A stretch of DNA of 6,932 bases from Flavobacteriales bacterium UBA5869 (GTDB lineage Bacteria; Bacteroidota; Bacteroidia; Flavobacteriales_D; Crocinitomicaceae), in the NCBI GenBank assembly GCA_002432565.1, contig DJFP01000203.1, forward strand, positions 5,307 to 12,238, given 5' to 3'. A program made the position numbers and the translations under genes. The first letter of the stretch is position 1. Each line of letters starts with the position of its first letter. Below, in pieces: positions 1 to 6,800 of this stretch. The notes under the pieces were generated by a model. The model worked only from the letters and a program-made list of their open reading frames with translations. It did not search any database and had not been told where the DNA came from.

Positions 1-175
1 AAGATCTATTCTGAAAGAAACATGCACTTATCTAAGTAAGAGGAAGCACTGCTTCCGATTCGATACAGACAAGCGTCAGCGCGGTCGTCAAATGGTCTAA
101 ATAGGCTTAGTAAATATAAACGATGGTCAGCGCTTAAGTGAGTCTAACAGTTAAATAGGAATAGCAATAAATTAA
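1..175. other. Unassigned leader region upstream of the first gene
   Basis: No gene is recognised here. A 7-bp perfect inverted repeat with a 1-nt centre (GGAAGCA c TGCTTCC, 42-56) would fold as a short hairpin. The octamer GTCAGCGC occurs twice (75-82 and 126-133), and AAGCG (71-75) can pair with CGCTT (131-135), so part of the stretch could be a structured leader or the 3' end of an RNA. I compared it by eye with tmRNA, RNase P RNA, SRP RNA and rRNA ends and saw none of their conserved blocks. One plus frame stays open from the window edge to about 109, with a short basic peptide, which could be the tail of an upstream gene but has no recognisable motif. No TANNTTTG promoter is visible in front of the gene at 176. 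Confidence 0.3.
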
Positions 176-451
176 ATGCACACATTAGTACATCCTGAAG
201 TAATTGAAGCGAGCATATCCGGTTTATTTAAAACTGTGTTGATGATACTCGGAGCCTTGATTTTGCTCCGGTTTCTCGGACGTGTTATGATCGCTAAAAG
301 AAACCTGGACGAAGAACGCGCAGACCTGGCACGTGAAAAGGAGTTTGCCCGGGAACGAAATGAAAAACTGAAGAATTTCGGGAAGGTTTCCGTTTCCAAG
401 TCAGCTCCAAAAGGTGATGTCCAGGATGTGGATTATGAAGAAATAAAATGA
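176..451 (+). CDS. DUF4834-like small membrane protein
   Basis: This 91-residue protein has one hydrophobic helix at about residues 16-37, then a highly charged Lys/Glu/Arg helix at 41-68 that could form a coiled coil, and an acidic C-terminal tail (VQDVDYEEIK). A short N-terminal anchor, charged linker and terminal D-x-D-Y/F-E-E-I/V motif is the pattern I associate with the Bacteroidota DUF4834 family, whose function is not known. By the positive-inside rule the charged part probably faces the cytoplasm, but this is inference. The ATG at 176 lies in an AT-rich stretch without a clear Shine-Dalgarno sequence, which is normal in this phylum. The gene stands alone: its downstream neighbour is convergent and broken, and an inverted repeat and terminator follow. 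The minus-strand frame over the same bases is low-complexity Ser/Arg and is treated as a shadow. Confidence 0.72.
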   Translation: MHTLVHPEVIEASISGLFKTVLMILGALILLRFLGRVMIAKRNLDEERADLAREKEFARERNEKLKNFGKVSVSKSAPKGDVQDVDYEEIK

Positions 452-467
452 TTAAACAGCACGTAGA

Positions 468-541
468 TCTCGCTGATTTCGCAGATAAACCATTCGTATA
501 ACGATGTTTTGGTATCTGCGAAATCTATTAAATCTGCGAGA
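468..541. repeat. Intergenic inverted repeat with ATCTGCGA words
   Basis: GATTTCGCAGATA (475-487) and TATCTGCGAAATC (513-525) are perfect 13-bp complements separated by 25 nt. Farther out, TCTCGC (468-473) is the complement of GCGAGA (536-541), so the pairing resumes after an unpaired stretch on the right arm. The right arm itself contains ATCTGCGA twice, 18 bp apart. It lies just past the stop codon of the first gene and before the terminator hairpin. From memory, words of the type AATCTGCG recur in intergenic repeats of Bacteroidota genomes, so this may be one copy of a dispersed family; that cannot be confirmed from a single window. It could also act as an RNA-stabilising 3' hairpin. Confidence 0.7.
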
Positions 542-549
542 GAAAAAAA

Positions 550-575
550 GAAGGCTGTCCACTTGGACGGCCTTT
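550..575. terminator. Hairpin terminator, strongest on the minus strand
   Basis: The arms 550-560 and 565-575 pair over 11 positions (two G-T wobbles) around the four-base loop ACTT. Read on the minus strand the hairpin is followed at once by seven U residues (complement of 543-549), the classical intrinsic-terminator form, and it sits 35 nt past the stop of the hydrolase remnant. Read on the plus strand the following sequence (CTTGTT) is only weakly U-rich, so it may still help end transcription of the gene at 176-451. Its place between two converging reading frames fits a shared, bidirectional terminator. The terminator outlives the now broken hydrolase gene. Confidence 0.8.
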
Positions 576-609
576 CTTGTTAATACTATGGAAAATAATC
601 ACCGGTGAA

Positions 610-960
610 TCATAGATTCAGGATCCAATTCAGTGTGTATTCCGCAATTTCTTCCCAGCCTTTTTCTCCTGCAATAAAGTGGCTTCTTCCTGCGAAAGAT
701 TTAAAATCGACCCGGCTGTTTGAATCTTTGTATGATCCTGCAATCTTCTTAGTAAATGCTGCAGGAAATGTTGTATCATTTTCTCCCCCGATGAATAACA
801 GGGGATTATGAGCTTTCTTAAAGTCGACTTTGGCGGATGGTTTCAATAAAGAAACCCATGCAATTTTACGGCTTTCCGGAACAGCGATTTCATTGTAGAA
901 TGCATCACTTTCACTTTTCGTATAGTTGTTGAAGAATAAAAAGCAAATTATTCTGATCAC
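610..960 (-). pseudogene. Alpha/beta hydrolase, 3' fragment only
   Basis: The frame encodes the C-terminal 100 or so residues of an alpha/beta-fold hydrolase. The stretch NPLLFIGGENDTTFP is the late strand bearing the catalytic acid (Asp in GGEND), and GRSHFIAGEKGW carries the catalytic His, followed by the final helix (WEEIAEYTLNWI). The family is normally around 250-280 residues; the N-terminal sheet and the G-x-S-x-G nucleophile elbow are absent. None of the minus-strand frames upstream (961-1290) shows them, so this is a truncation and not a simple frameshift. There is no ATG start: only a GTG at 958-960, with an in-frame stop at 964-966 just beyond. Clear family-like sequence begins near FFNNYT, so homology ends around 930-945. 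Its terminator at 550-575 is intact. I judge it a non-functional remnant. Confidence 0.75.
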
Positions 961-1132
961 TTCTTATCAAATAGAATACGAAAGCTCTAGCGGAATTCAT
1001 CATGAGTTTAAGGATACTGTAGTATTCGGGTTCTCAAAATCACAAAACTGTTTTGTAAAAAAAAGATTTACAGATGCAGCCATGCAAGAAAAGTGGTCTG
1101 CGGATAATGGAGAATACCTTTTCGGATTGTGA
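959..1132 (+). pseudogene. 3' fragment of an unknown plus-strand gene
   Basis: A plus frame is open from 926 to the stop at 1130-1132, but the only upstream start is a TTG at 926, inside the opposite hydrolase remnant. From about 959 onward it reads like the end of a real soluble protein, with alternating strands and a charged terminus (for example HHEFKDTVVFGFSKSQN and FTDAAMQEKWSADNGEYLFG). I do not recognise the family. Since it begins exactly where hydrolase homology ends and lacks a start, the likeliest reading is the surviving C-terminal part of a gene whose 5' portion was deleted. It could instead be spurious, since the opposite strand also has an open frame (1000-1200) of poorer protein-like quality. 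Confidence is limited accordingly. Confidence 0.4.
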
Positions 1133-1150
1133 CCAATCATATGTGACCAA
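1128..1150. repeat. 9-bp direct repeat TGTGACCAA
   Basis: TGTGACCAA occurs at 1128-1136 and again at 1142-1150, a 14-bp pitch, with the first copy overlapping the stop codon of the plus-strand remnant. It may be a small tandem duplication at the edge of the scar. A binding site is possible but nothing supports it. Confidence 0.5.
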
Positions 1151-1152
1151 CA

Positions 1153-1187
1153 ATTCGTAATTCGGCATTCGTCATTAGGAATTAAAA
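1153..1187. repeat. Degenerate heptad tandem repeat (ATTCGTA-like)
   Basis: Five consecutive 7-mers run ATTCGTA, ATTCGGC, ATTCGTC, ATTAGGA, ATTAAAA, the first three differing at only two positions and the last two decaying. From memory, runs of the AATTCGT type are frequent between genes in flavobacterial genomes, and heptamer tandem repeats are also known from cyanobacteria. The repeat is intergenic, between the gene scar and the promoter of the reductase operon. A regulatory role is not indicated. Confidence 0.6.
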
Positions 1188-1236
1188 AAGTACCTTCCAA
1201 AAGGAATCCGATGAATCGTTATACCCTAATTCAGGT

Positions 1237-1268
1237 ATTGAAGTCACCCCGCTAAAAAACTAGTTTTG
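1237..1268 (+). promoter_or_regulatory. Bacteroidota-type promoter of the reductase operon
   Basis: TAGTTTTG at 1261-1268 fits the -7 consensus TANNTTTG exactly, and ATTG at 1237-1240 supplies the -33 TTG element with a 20-bp spacer, inside the 17-23 bp range known for Flavobacterium. Transcription would start roughly at 1272-1276, leaving a leader of only about 15-20 nt before the ATG at 1291. The leader has no clear Shine-Dalgarno sequence. I looked for a Fur-box-like palindrome around it, which would be expected for an iron operon, and did not find a convincing one. Confidence 0.65.
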
Positions 1269-1290
1269 CCGAAAATTTCTCCTGCAGCAC

Positions 1291-1593
1291 ATGGTTTTTG
1301 GTCTATTCATCTTGAAATGCATTGGGTTTTACCTGCTTTACACCAATTCTGCTAAGACAACATACGTTTTAACAGCCTGGGAGCAGCAGATCCGCAAACA
1401 ACGCAAATTATCGCTGAGTCTCGGAGGTTTTCTAATCGGGATAACCTTATCAGGATTCATGTTCCTGTTTGGTTTTGCAGGTGGATTATTCTATGATATG
1501 GTTTGTTTGATGATGCTTGCAAGCCTGATTATTTTGCTGCGGCCTCTCTTAACAAAAGAACAATCCAAAACACATTCCCATGCCGGCAAATAA
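1291..1593 (+). CDS. DUF3325-like inner-membrane protein
   Basis: This 100-residue protein has three predicted membrane helices (about residues 3-19, 41-62 and 66-85) and a short His-containing tail (SKTHSHAGK). Its pattern, with a first helix followed by a basic loop, then a Leu/Gly-rich helix pair split by a short Gly-Phe turn and ending in LLRPLL, resembles DUF3325, a family found in siderophore-uptake clusters beside PepSY-TM proteins. The assignment rests on pattern and gene order, as sequence similarity is weak by eye. The ATG at 1291 is the only in-frame start after the stop at 1261-1263 and lies just downstream of the promoter. Its 3' end overlaps the next gene by 14 nt, implying coupled translation. 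It probably assists the downstream reductase; no biochemical role is established. Confidence 0.6.
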   Translation: MVFGLFILKCIGFYLLYTNSAKTTYVLTAWEQQIRKQRKLSLSLGGFLIGITLSGFMFLFGFAGGLFYDMVCLMMLASLIILLRPLLTKEQSKTHSHAGK

Positions 1594-1864
1594 GAAATAC
1601 CTTTCCTCCGGCTGGCAGCGCTTTGCAAAAGTAACAGCAGCTATCATCGGCAGTTTATTGATCTCATCTTTTTTGTTTGCCGTCCTGGCTTTCTGGCTTC
1701 CGGATTATAAAACAGCAGTAATCACTTCCGTATACGGTTTGTTCCCGGTTTGGATAACCTTAATGATCCTGCCGTTCCTTTTCGAAAATGGCTGGAAATG
1801 CTGGCTGTATTACGTCGGGACCTTAATCGTGCTTTACGTACTCATTTATTTCGGAAGAAATTGA
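1580..1864 (+). CDS. DUF3649-like inner-membrane protein
   Basis: This 94-residue protein has three hydrophobic segments: about residues 15-38 (ending FWLP), 48-68 and 73-91. The layout and the first-helix motif (Gly then small residues, ending in a Leu-Pro turn) resemble DUF3649, described as an iron-uptake-associated membrane protein in Proteobacteria, where it sits with DUF3325 and a PepSY-TM gene. The same trio occurs here in the same strand order, which supports both small-protein calls together better than either alone. The ATG at 1580 lies inside the end of the preceding gene, and its stop is only 5 nt before the next start, so the three are one transcript. It could be a subunit or assembly aid of the reductase; this is inference from context. 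Confidence 0.6.
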   Translation: MPANKKYLSSGWQRFAKVTAAIIGSLLISSFLFAVLAFWLPDYKTAVITSVYGLFPVWITLMILPFLFENGWKCWLYYVGTLIVLYVLIYFGRN

Positions 1865-1869
1865 TCTTT

Positions 1870-3477
1870 ATGAACAACAGAAACTACAACATATTTTTTC
1901 ATTTACACACCGTCAGTGGAATTACGATCACCGTAGGACTCTTCATTATTTTCTTCGGAGGTGCCTTTGCTTTGTTCCGCCAGGAAATAGGTGATTGGGA
2001 AACCGGGAAGTATCAGGCTGTAAAAACAGCAGCTGTCAAGTCCGAAAAGACAGATTACAACCGGATCATGGATTCGATTGCGAAAAATGTGCCTTCGCTT
2101 TACGGAAGGAATGTCTACGTCTATTCCGAAGGAACTTCTAACAAAGAAGCGGTTTATATTTCCGGTTCGGTCGATCCTAAGACGGATTCTTTGGGAAAAA
2201 TAACCCATGAATACCAGGTAAATCCGAAGGATTATGCCCTGATGAGTCATGAAGATTCATTCAGTTTGGGAGAATTGTTGTATTTGCTTCATTTCTACTA
2301 CCAATTGGACCGCATCGGTTATTACATTTCAGGGTTGGTAGCTTTATTCTTCTTCCTGGCCATCGTAACGGGAATCCTGGTGCATTGGCAAAAGATCAAA
2401 TCCAATTTCTTTGTTTTCAGACCCAAACAGAAACTGAAAACGGTTTGGACAGACGCGCATACTGCTCTTGGAGTGATCGGACTTCCGTTCCAGTTTATTT
2501 ATGCATTAACAGGATGTATGTTCGGATTGGGTATTGTTGTGGCCGGTTCGAATGCTGTATGGATTTACAATGGCGACACGGCGAAGATGTATGACGATGT
2601 GATCCGTGAAGCTTCTTCAGCTGATACACTTGGGAGAGAACAGACCTATGTGGTTGATTATAACAAACTGGTTTCAGAAACCATCAACAAATGGCCTGAT
2701 TTTAAAGTAGACAGGCTGCATGTCGAATTTTACGGAAGCAAGACCATGAAAGTGGAGGTTAGCGGTTCCGAAAGCATTCGTGAACGGTTCCTGGGGCAGG
2801 GATCGGTCACCTTCCGTGCGGAAACAGGAAAAGAGCTTCGCGTCAGGGTTCCCGGGAATATGGGCTATTACGACGATGTTTGGTCTTCTGTCCGACGGCT
2901 GCATTATGCGCAGTTCGGAGAGATAGGAACGTTCAGTACCTATCTTTTGAAAGTGGTATATTTCTTAATGGCATTCTTAACTTGCTTCGTGATCATTTCA
3001 GGTGTTTTGATCTGGTTGGAAGCCCGCAACAAGAAAAATATTACCGAGAAAAAGAGACGTTACAACGAACGCGTCGGATCGATTTACCTGGCAATTTGTT
3101 TATCCATGCTGCCAATCACAGCTGCAAGCTTCATCCTTTCAAAAGTACTTCCGGAAACCTTGTCCGGATCGCGCGAAGTTATTCTGAACTACAGTTTTTT
3201 CCTGGGCTGGCTGGTATTGAGCATCCTGCTTGCGTGGAAACGGAATAAAGAGTTCACCAACAAATTCTGTTTAATCACCGGCGGTGTTTTGGGTTTGATG
3301 ATCCCGGTGGTAAATGGAATCAGCTCCGGAAATTGGTTTTGGAGAACTTTTTCGAACGGCGAATATGGTGTCTTTTCGATAGATGCTATCTGGCTGTGTA
3401 TGGGGATTATTTGTTTACTGGTTGTAAAACGTTTGCGAAAAGACAAATCGTTGGTCGTTTCAGGAAATGCAGCGTAG
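1870..3477 (+). CDS. PepSY-TM membrane protein, probable siderophore reductase
   Basis: This 535-residue inner-membrane protein belongs to the PepSY-associated TM family (PiuB/FoxB type). Helices are predicted near residues 16-36, 152-172, 198-222, 360-384, 404-424, 438-456, 466-483 and 503-519, with large periplasmic segments at about 37-150 and 225-355. Family hallmarks are the N-terminal FFHLHTVSG (His11, His13), LLHFYYQLD (His141), VHW (His172), WTDAHTALG (His197) and RRLHYAQFGE (His345) followed by the Gly-Val-Leu-Ile-Trp-Leu end of helix 4. FoxB of Pseudomonas is a heme-containing reductase that frees iron from siderophores; these His residues are the candidate heme ligands. The start is set at the ATG at 1870: an earlier in-frame start at 1750 lies inside the preceding gene and adds 40 residues unlike the family, while MNNRNYNIFFHLH leads straight into helix 1. 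The stop lies 20 bp from a convergent gene with no terminator hairpin between. Confidence 0.88.
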   Translation: MNNRNYNIFFHLHTVSGITITVGLFIIFFGGAFALFRQEIGDWETGKYQAVKTAAVKSEKTDYNRIMDSIAKNVPSLYGRNVYVYSEGTSNKEAVYISGSVDPKTDSLGKITHEYQVNPKDYALMSHEDSFSLGELLYLLHFYYQLDRIGYYISGLVALFFFLAIVTGILVHWQKIKSNFFVFRPKQKLKTVWTDAHTALGVIGLPFQFIYALTGCMFGLGIVVAGSNAVWIYNGDTAKMYDDVIREASSADTLGREQTYVVDYNKLVSETINKWPDFKVDRLHVEFYGSKTMKVEVSGSESIRERFLGQGSVTFRAETGKELRVRVPGNMGYYDDVWSSVRRLHYAQFGEIGTFSTYLLKVVYFLMAFLTCFVIISGVLIWLEARNKKNITEKKRRYNERVGSIYLAICLSMLPITAASFILSKVLPETLSGSREVILNYSFFLGWLVLSILLAWKRNKEFTNKFCLITGGVLGLMIPVVNGISSGNWFWRTFSNGEYGVFSIDAIWLCMGIICLLVVKRLRKDKSLVVSGNAA

Positions 3478-3497
3478 AAATGAATGGTCGAACATCT

Positions 3498-3839
3498 TTA
3501 ATCGGGAAGCCCGTATTTGGTGTCTTTTACCAATGCACCACGAACCAGCCGAATAGCATTTCCGGGTTCATCGTATTTCCATCCCAACCCGATTGCTTGT
3601 TCGATCAAAGGCTGAATCATTTTGGGAGTGACACTTTCAGGAGATTGATTATCATAGCCTCCGTAAGCTCTCGTAAATCCGACAGAAATAAATACTACCT
3701 GTCCACCTGAAATGTGTTGAACAGGAATGGCCTGTTCAACATTATGAGCTTCGTTATGGGAAATTTTCTTCCGGACCTTCCAGAGAAAAACTTCACCATT
3801 TACGGTAATTTTGCGCATTCCTTTTAATGAAATAGCCAT
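3498..3839 (-). CDS. Conserved small protein of unknown function
   Basis: This 113-residue soluble protein has no signal peptide or membrane helix. Visible pieces are an N-terminal beta hairpin (MRKITVNGEVFLWKVR, residues 8-23), a hydrophobic strand (GGQVVFISVGF, 45-55) and a helix opening with Thr-Pro (VTPKMIQPLIEQAIGLGW, 70-87). The combination of 'K-I-x-V-N-G-x-x-x-x-W-K-V' and 'T-P-x-x-I-x-x-x-I-x-x-A-x-x-x-G-W' is a pattern I recall from short uncharacterised bacterial proteins, without a function. The ATG at 3839 is 3 nt beyond the stop of the giant adhesin gene, so it is probably co-transcribed and translationally coupled; Met8 (3816-3818) is an alternative start. Being cytoplasmic it is unlikely to be an adhesin subunit. 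Its place differs from the PorP/SprF-like membrane protein often found after such genes. Confidence 0.75.
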   Translation of the reverse strand: MAISLKGMRKITVNGEVFLWKVRKKISHNEAHNVEQAIPVQHISGGQVVFISVGFTRAYGGYDNQSPESVTPKMIQPLIEQAIGLGWKYDEPGNAIRLVRGALVKDTKYGLPD

Positions 3840-3842
3840 CTT

Positions 3843-6800
3843 CTAATCTTTTCCTACCACATGAATAAAGCCATGCTTTGAGTAGCCCGGATCTTCTTTT
3901 CTTCCGTTCGGATAATAGACGTAAAAATACACACCGTCAGAAGCTCCTTCACCGTTCCAGTCATTCAGGTAAGGACTTGCCTCAAACATGAGGTTCCCCC
4001 AGCGATTGATAATGATGATCGAATTCCCCAACTGCGAATAAGCATCGTCGATAACAAAGAAATCATTGATTCCGTCACCGTTCGGCGTAATGATGTTCGG
4101 CAAATCATTGTCGCAATCTACAACGTTTAACTCCATGGTATCCGATCCGATACATCCGTCAGGAGTTACAACATTCAATACCAATACCTGGTTAAAGGAA
4201 ATCGGGATATGAGTACTTGTGCCGTAACCCGTCCAGTAATACGAATTGTTATCGTTCGGGAAGTGGAAGTTGAACACATCGTTTGCGCAGAAAACCGTAT
4301 CCGGCAATATATCCAGACTCGGAACCGGTGCCAGCGGAACGACAATCGTATCGATGTAAGCGCAGCCCATATCGTCCCAGGTTGTGATATAGAAATTACC
4401 TGAATTTTGCTGGCTCAGTGTAAATGACAGCGGGTTGTCTGTTGAATTCCCGAATGGTGTGATCCATGAAATACTGTCGGAAGTGGTATTGACACTGATG
4501 TTTCCGCTCGTTCCCGGACAGAAATTCGGGAAGTTGAGGGTCGAAGAGAGGTTATAAATAGAAGTATTGACAATCAATGTTGCACTTTGAGTTTGACAGC
4601 CGTGCTCATCAATAGCAGTTACAGTAATTGGCGTGTATGTCAAATTTCCGTAAACAGTTAATTCATCGTCAGTGATGGTTCCGAAGCTTCCGGTCCAAAC
4701 CACCGAACTGAGATTGGTATTGGTTAGTTGAGCCGTTTCGGAATCGAAGTAGCACACACTCAGCGTATCATCTTCCAAATTCAGTTCCTCAGGAGAAATA
4801 ATCCGTACGCTGTCTATACGTGTTGTGGTAAAACAGTTATTAGATAATTCAACAGAGAATACGTTATCGTCATTCAGAGTAGCAAACGGGATCGTAATCG
4901 GGTTGGCTGATCCCAAAGAAACGCCGTTGGAGAACCATTCCACGTTATCCGTTGTATTGACATGGAATACACCGTCCTCGTTGATGCAAAGGATTGAATC
5001 ACCCAGAATTTCAGCTGCTATCGGCGGAGCGGCAATAGTTACAGAAACCAGTGAGTAACTGAATCCGCAAACGCTGTTCGGTGCAGTATTTGAAAGGAGG
5101 AAACTCGTATCCTGCTGTACATTAGTTAAACTGATAGTTGTTCCGGTGTAAACAGGAGTTGTATCCATTGAATACCAGATAATTGTATTGGAATTTGTTA
5201 ATGTTGCATTGTCTCCCGGACAAATAGTCTGAGAAGGAATCGTTGGCGGAGCACTTCCCGGAACGTTCGTGATCGTAATGGCATTTGTCTGTGCCGTACA
5301 ACCCGCACTGTTTGTTACCAGGGCCGAATAAGTGCCGTCTGTTGCGGTACTGTAAGAAATTCCGGTGATATCTCCGTTCATCCATTCATAGCTTCCACCT
5401 GGGTATGATCCGGTAAATACAGCTGTATCTCCGTAACACAAGATCGAATCACTGACCGAAATAGAAGCCGTAAACGAACCGTTGATGATGATAACTGTAT
5501 CTGCAGTTGTGATACCGCATTGGGTAATTTGTACGATGTAAGTTCCCGGTGTACTGGTGGTAACGTGGTCACTTGTTGAACCGTTATTCCATTGGAAAGA
5601 GGCATTTCCGGAGTAACTGATTTGAATATCAACAGGCTGGCTGTCGCAAATGGTCGCTCCGGGAGAAACGGCAATGGAAGGGGTTGAATATTCGAATACT
5701 TCAAACGGAGGACTCGTTAAAACACATCCTTCGACATCCGTTACACTACAGACATAACTACCAATCTGATCCGTATAGCACTGAGAAGTAGTTGAAAGTG
5801 TATCTCCGTTCGGACCGAACCAAAGGTAAGCATCATAAGTATTCGGGACGGTCATCAATAAAGAATCCAGCGGACAGATAACAGCATCTCCCGGAGAAGT
5901 AATATTCGGTGCGACTTTTACTCCGACGTAATGATTGAACGACAGGAATGAACTGCATCCGGTTAGTGAATCAGTGAGTTGCCCGGTATAATTGTACCAG
6001 CCCGGGGTATTTACTTCAATACTGTCTGCATTATTCGTCCACAGGATATTAGACCCCGACCAGCTCAGGTTCGGGTTCGGGTTAGTGGCGACCAGGAAAC
6101 TCGTTTCATTCGGACAAAGCAAATTTGATCCCGTAATGGTTGTTCCCCAGCTCGGATTTGGGTTCACTTGTATATAAAACAGCTTGGTTGCCGTATAAAC
6201 AGTTGTGTCCAAACCACATAAGTTGTCATAACCTTTAATGACCTTAATAAACATGGTATACCAACCACTTGAGTTCGGGGTAAAAATAGTTGCTGCAGTG
6301 TCGTAATTGACCAATGAAGCACCATTTACGCTCCAGATTACCGTATCAATCGGCGGTGCGACCATTGGGGAGAAATTTCCCAGCGGATTGGTTATCAGGT
6401 CTATTCCGTGGAATTCAACGGGTGTTCCCTGGCAGATATAAATCGAATCACCGGTAGGAACAGGAGTGTTCATGGCTATAGACAGTGAAATGCTGTCGTG
6501 CGGGGCAGCTTCGTCATGTATGAAAGTAAAGCTTCCGATGTTGACACAATACTCATTGACAGCATATACATAATACTGGTATTCCTGGTTGAGGGTGTGC
6601 GGTCCGGGACCGGTGAATGTTACTGAGTTCCCGACTGTAGTAACGGTTGTTCCGGGGTCAATGTTGGTGAAATTGATAATGGCACTGTCCGGGTAGCAAA
6701 AATGGTAGTTGTTATACTGAGGTCCCGGATTATTGACATTAACACTTTGATTATCCGTTAGTAACGGAAGATTCGGAATGGTTTCCTTGATACCGTAAAT

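Noticed and set aside
1..175. tmRNA, RNase P RNA, SRP RNA or an rRNA end
   Set aside because: None of the conserved blocks of these RNAs could be found by eye; only generic hairpins are present.
172..399. Minus-strand frame opposite the DUF4834-like gene
   Set aside because: Its product is Ser/Arg/Phe low-complexity sequence typical of an antisense shadow, and the plus-strand frame has a clear membrane-anchor and acidic-tail structure.
1153..1187. CRISPR array
   Set aside because: The repeat is a 7-mer tandem run without spacers and no cas gene is present.
1000..1200. Minus-strand frame over the intergenic scar as the missing hydrolase N-terminus
   Set aside because: It lacks G-x-S-x-G and any hydrolase-like strand pattern; a frameshifted intact hydrolase is therefore not supported.
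1211..1255. 14-codon ATG reading frame upstream of the reductase operon
   Set aside because: It has no recognisable motif and overlaps the -33 promoter element, so it would lie upstream of the transcription start.
1903..3446. Several antisense and alternate-frame open frames within the reductase gene
   Set aside because: They have no homology-like motifs and are fully explained as shadows of a well-recognised PepSY-TM coding sequence.
3333..3710. Plus-strand frame spanning the convergent gap
   Set aside because: It overlaps the ends of two well-supported genes in other frames and its translation shows no domain pattern.
5122..5704. Alternate minus-strand frames inside the adhesin gene
   Set aside because: They overlap the main frame, whose repeat and sorting-domain signatures run unbroken through this region.
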